A program made the translations under genes and the position numbers. DNA of 25,202 nucleotides from the IMG/VR virus record IMGVR_UViG_3300050125_000043, positions 1 to 25,202 of that record. One strand, written 5' to 3'. Below, one piece after another: positions 24,148-25,202 of the stretch. Source of the stretch: a virus. The notes under the pieces were generated by a model. That model was not told the DNA's origin, made no database searches, and saw only the letters and a program-made list of their open reading frames with translations. Each line of letters opens with the position of its first letter. Positions within the stretch are counted from its first letter, which is position 1.

Positions 24148-24180
24148 ACTTAAAACTTTAGTCACAAAACCTAATATGAT
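24148..24180 (+). promoter_or_regulatory. late promoter-like element P5
   Basis: A perfect ACTTAAAACTTT (24148-24159) is followed after 15 bp by TATGAT (24175-24180); TAATAT begins three bases earlier. It would drive the fibre gene that starts at 24209. The 110-bp gap (24099-24208) holds this element, parS-like copy 4 and a weak GGAT ribosome-binding site. Confidence 0.65.
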
Positions 24181-24208
24181 AGGGTAAATCTATTATATTG
24201 GATACTAA

Positions 24209-25202
24209 ATGTCAGCACCTTTATTCACTAGCCAAATATTTGCGAACCTGGAGAATGTATCCCAGTCCAACATGAATAATTTTTGGGTAGATGTCAGCGC
24301 AAAACTAACAGCATATTTTGATAATGTTCCGTGCATATGTAGTGGAGTTGGTAATCTTTATACTAACTATGGTCAATCCGGCACAAGTAATACATTTGTA
24401 TTTACTACTGGATATATAAGATTCCCTGATCAAGACACTATTTTAGGTTCAGAGGTAGTATCTACATTTACCCAATTAACCGGTTCATCAGTAACCATAA
24501 CCGCTGCATCATCAGCCTCTCAACTGTATGTATGCGCAGAGTTAACCCAAGTAGCATTAGATAGCTACCAAGTAAATAATACAGTTGCAATTAATACCAC
24601 GGCACAGTTATTATCAGCTACATCCGATACTTTAATACCTTTGTTTGCTATTACCAATATCGCTGGAGTATATACAATATTCACTGACGTTAATTGTGCT
24701 TATAACTATGACGGTGTAGTATTACAACAAACCTGTTCTGACTTTAATCGAGAAACCACACCCACACTGGTAAGTAATGCGTACACGTTGAGAATATCTG
24801 ATACATTTTCATTAATGAACTTTAGTGCCGCAACTGCCGATTTTGCCATTAATTTCCCTGGCGACCCATCAACATTATTTCAAACTGGATACACAGCTTG
24901 TATTCTTGATTCTACCAACGGCTATACAGGTACATTGAATGTACCGGTAGCTGCCTCTAATATTACCGCTACCTATTTAGTAGTTGGTGGTGGCGGCGGC
25001 GGCGGCGGTTCTGGCGGTACAGGTCATACTGGTGCTAATGGGACTGATGGTGGTAATTCTGGTATAACTGGTGGAGCTTTATCCATACCGCTTGCTTATG
25101 GTGGTGGTGGTGGCACAACTTGGGATATTAACGGAGTGATAGGTGGTTCTGGCGGCGGCGGCGGCGGTAATTCTACTGCGGGTGGTAATGGTATTGCTGG
25201 AC
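24209..25202 (+). CDS. tail fibre / receptor-binding protein, N-terminal part
   Basis: The frame is open from the ATG at 24209 to the window edge (331 codons), so the gene is partial. The first 60 residues (MSAPLFTSQIFANLENVSQS start) are probably the baseplate-attachment part; residues about 60-255 are Thr/Ser/Val-rich and beta-like, as in fibre shafts. From residue 260 (base 24986) it becomes glycine-rich, with a run of eight glycines after YLVV, then GTGHTGANG-type turns and further poly-Gly blocks. That layout is known from phage fibres ending in a glycine-rich tip domain. It has its own promoter-like element (P5), so it may be regulated separately. Confidence 0.78.
   Translation, partial: MSAPLFTSQIFANLENVSQSNMNNFWVDVSAKLTAYFDNVPCICSGVGNLYTNYGQSGTSNTFVFTTGYIRFPDQDTILGSEVVSTFTQLTGSSVTITAASSASQLYVCAELTQVALDSYQVNNTVAINTTAQLLSATSDTLIPLFAITNIAGVYTIFTDVNCAYNYDGVVLQQTCSDFNRETTPTLVSNAYTLRISDTFSLMNFSAATADFAINFPGDPSTLFQTGYTACILDSTNGYTGTLNVPVAASNITATYLVVGGGGGGGGSGGTGHTGANGTDGGNSGITGGALSIPLAYGGGGGTTWDINGVIGGSGGGGGGNSTAGGNGIAG
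24986..25202 (+). repeat. glycine-rich low-complexity region
   Basis: A GGT/GGC run (24986-25009, eight Gly codons) is followed by more Gly-rich blocks near 25100 and 25149-25167. In protein this is the glycine-rich tip of the fibre. At the DNA level it is slippage-prone, which could allow length variation of the tip. Confidence 0.75.

Noticed and set aside
1-25202. tRNA genes, CRISPR arrays, IS elements, integrase or att sites
   Set aside because: Nothing with the necessary repeats, cloverleaf or recombinase motifs was seen on either strand.

Overview
This window looks like the structural (morphogenesis) half of a tailed bacteriophage with a contractile tail, that is, a myovirus. Every credible gene lies on the + strand. 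Genes are packed tightly, often with start/stop overlaps, and they follow the order known from Mu-like phages: terminase, portal, prohead protease, capsid, connectors, sheath, tube, chaperone, tape measure, baseplate, fibre. The DNA is AT-rich. No host gene, tRNA, integrase, lysis cassette, IS element or CRISPR is visible, so the host cannot be named and the lifestyle is open.

Layout. Bases 1-1907 hold the end of a replication module: the C-terminal part of an SF3 (D5/P4-primase type) helicase and two small unknown genes. A short control region (1908-2015) with a parS-like palindrome and a promoter-like element begins the late module. Bases 2016-9027 encode two small unknowns, the large terminase, the portal, a prohead protease joined to a probable scaffold, a decoration-like protein and the major capsid protein, ending at a good intrinsic terminator (9053-9083). 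Bases 9173-20279 encode head-tail connectors, a tail terminator-like protein with a large extra domain, sheath, tube, tail assembly chaperone (with a candidate -1 frameshift), tape measure, a lytic transglycosylase, a Mu N-like hub protein and a Mu P-like hub protein. Bases 20335-24098 encode the spike, a gp25-like wedge protein, baseplate J and a gp48-like protein. From 24209 a glycine-rich tail fibre runs off the right edge.

Two repeated DNA elements are not explained by the genes. First, the perfect 16-bp palindrome TGTTTCACGTGAAACA, identical to the canonical bacterial chromosomal parS (ParB-binding) sequence, occurs four times, always between genes. Second, a 12-bp element ACTTAAAACTTT lies 15-16 bp upstream of a -10-like hexamer at five places, four at operon starts and one inside the protease gene just ahead of the scaffold-like part. 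Together they suggest a set of co-regulated late promoters and a phage genome carrying sites for a ParB-type protein. No parA or parB gene is in this window, so the partner protein would be elsewhere on the phage or in the host.
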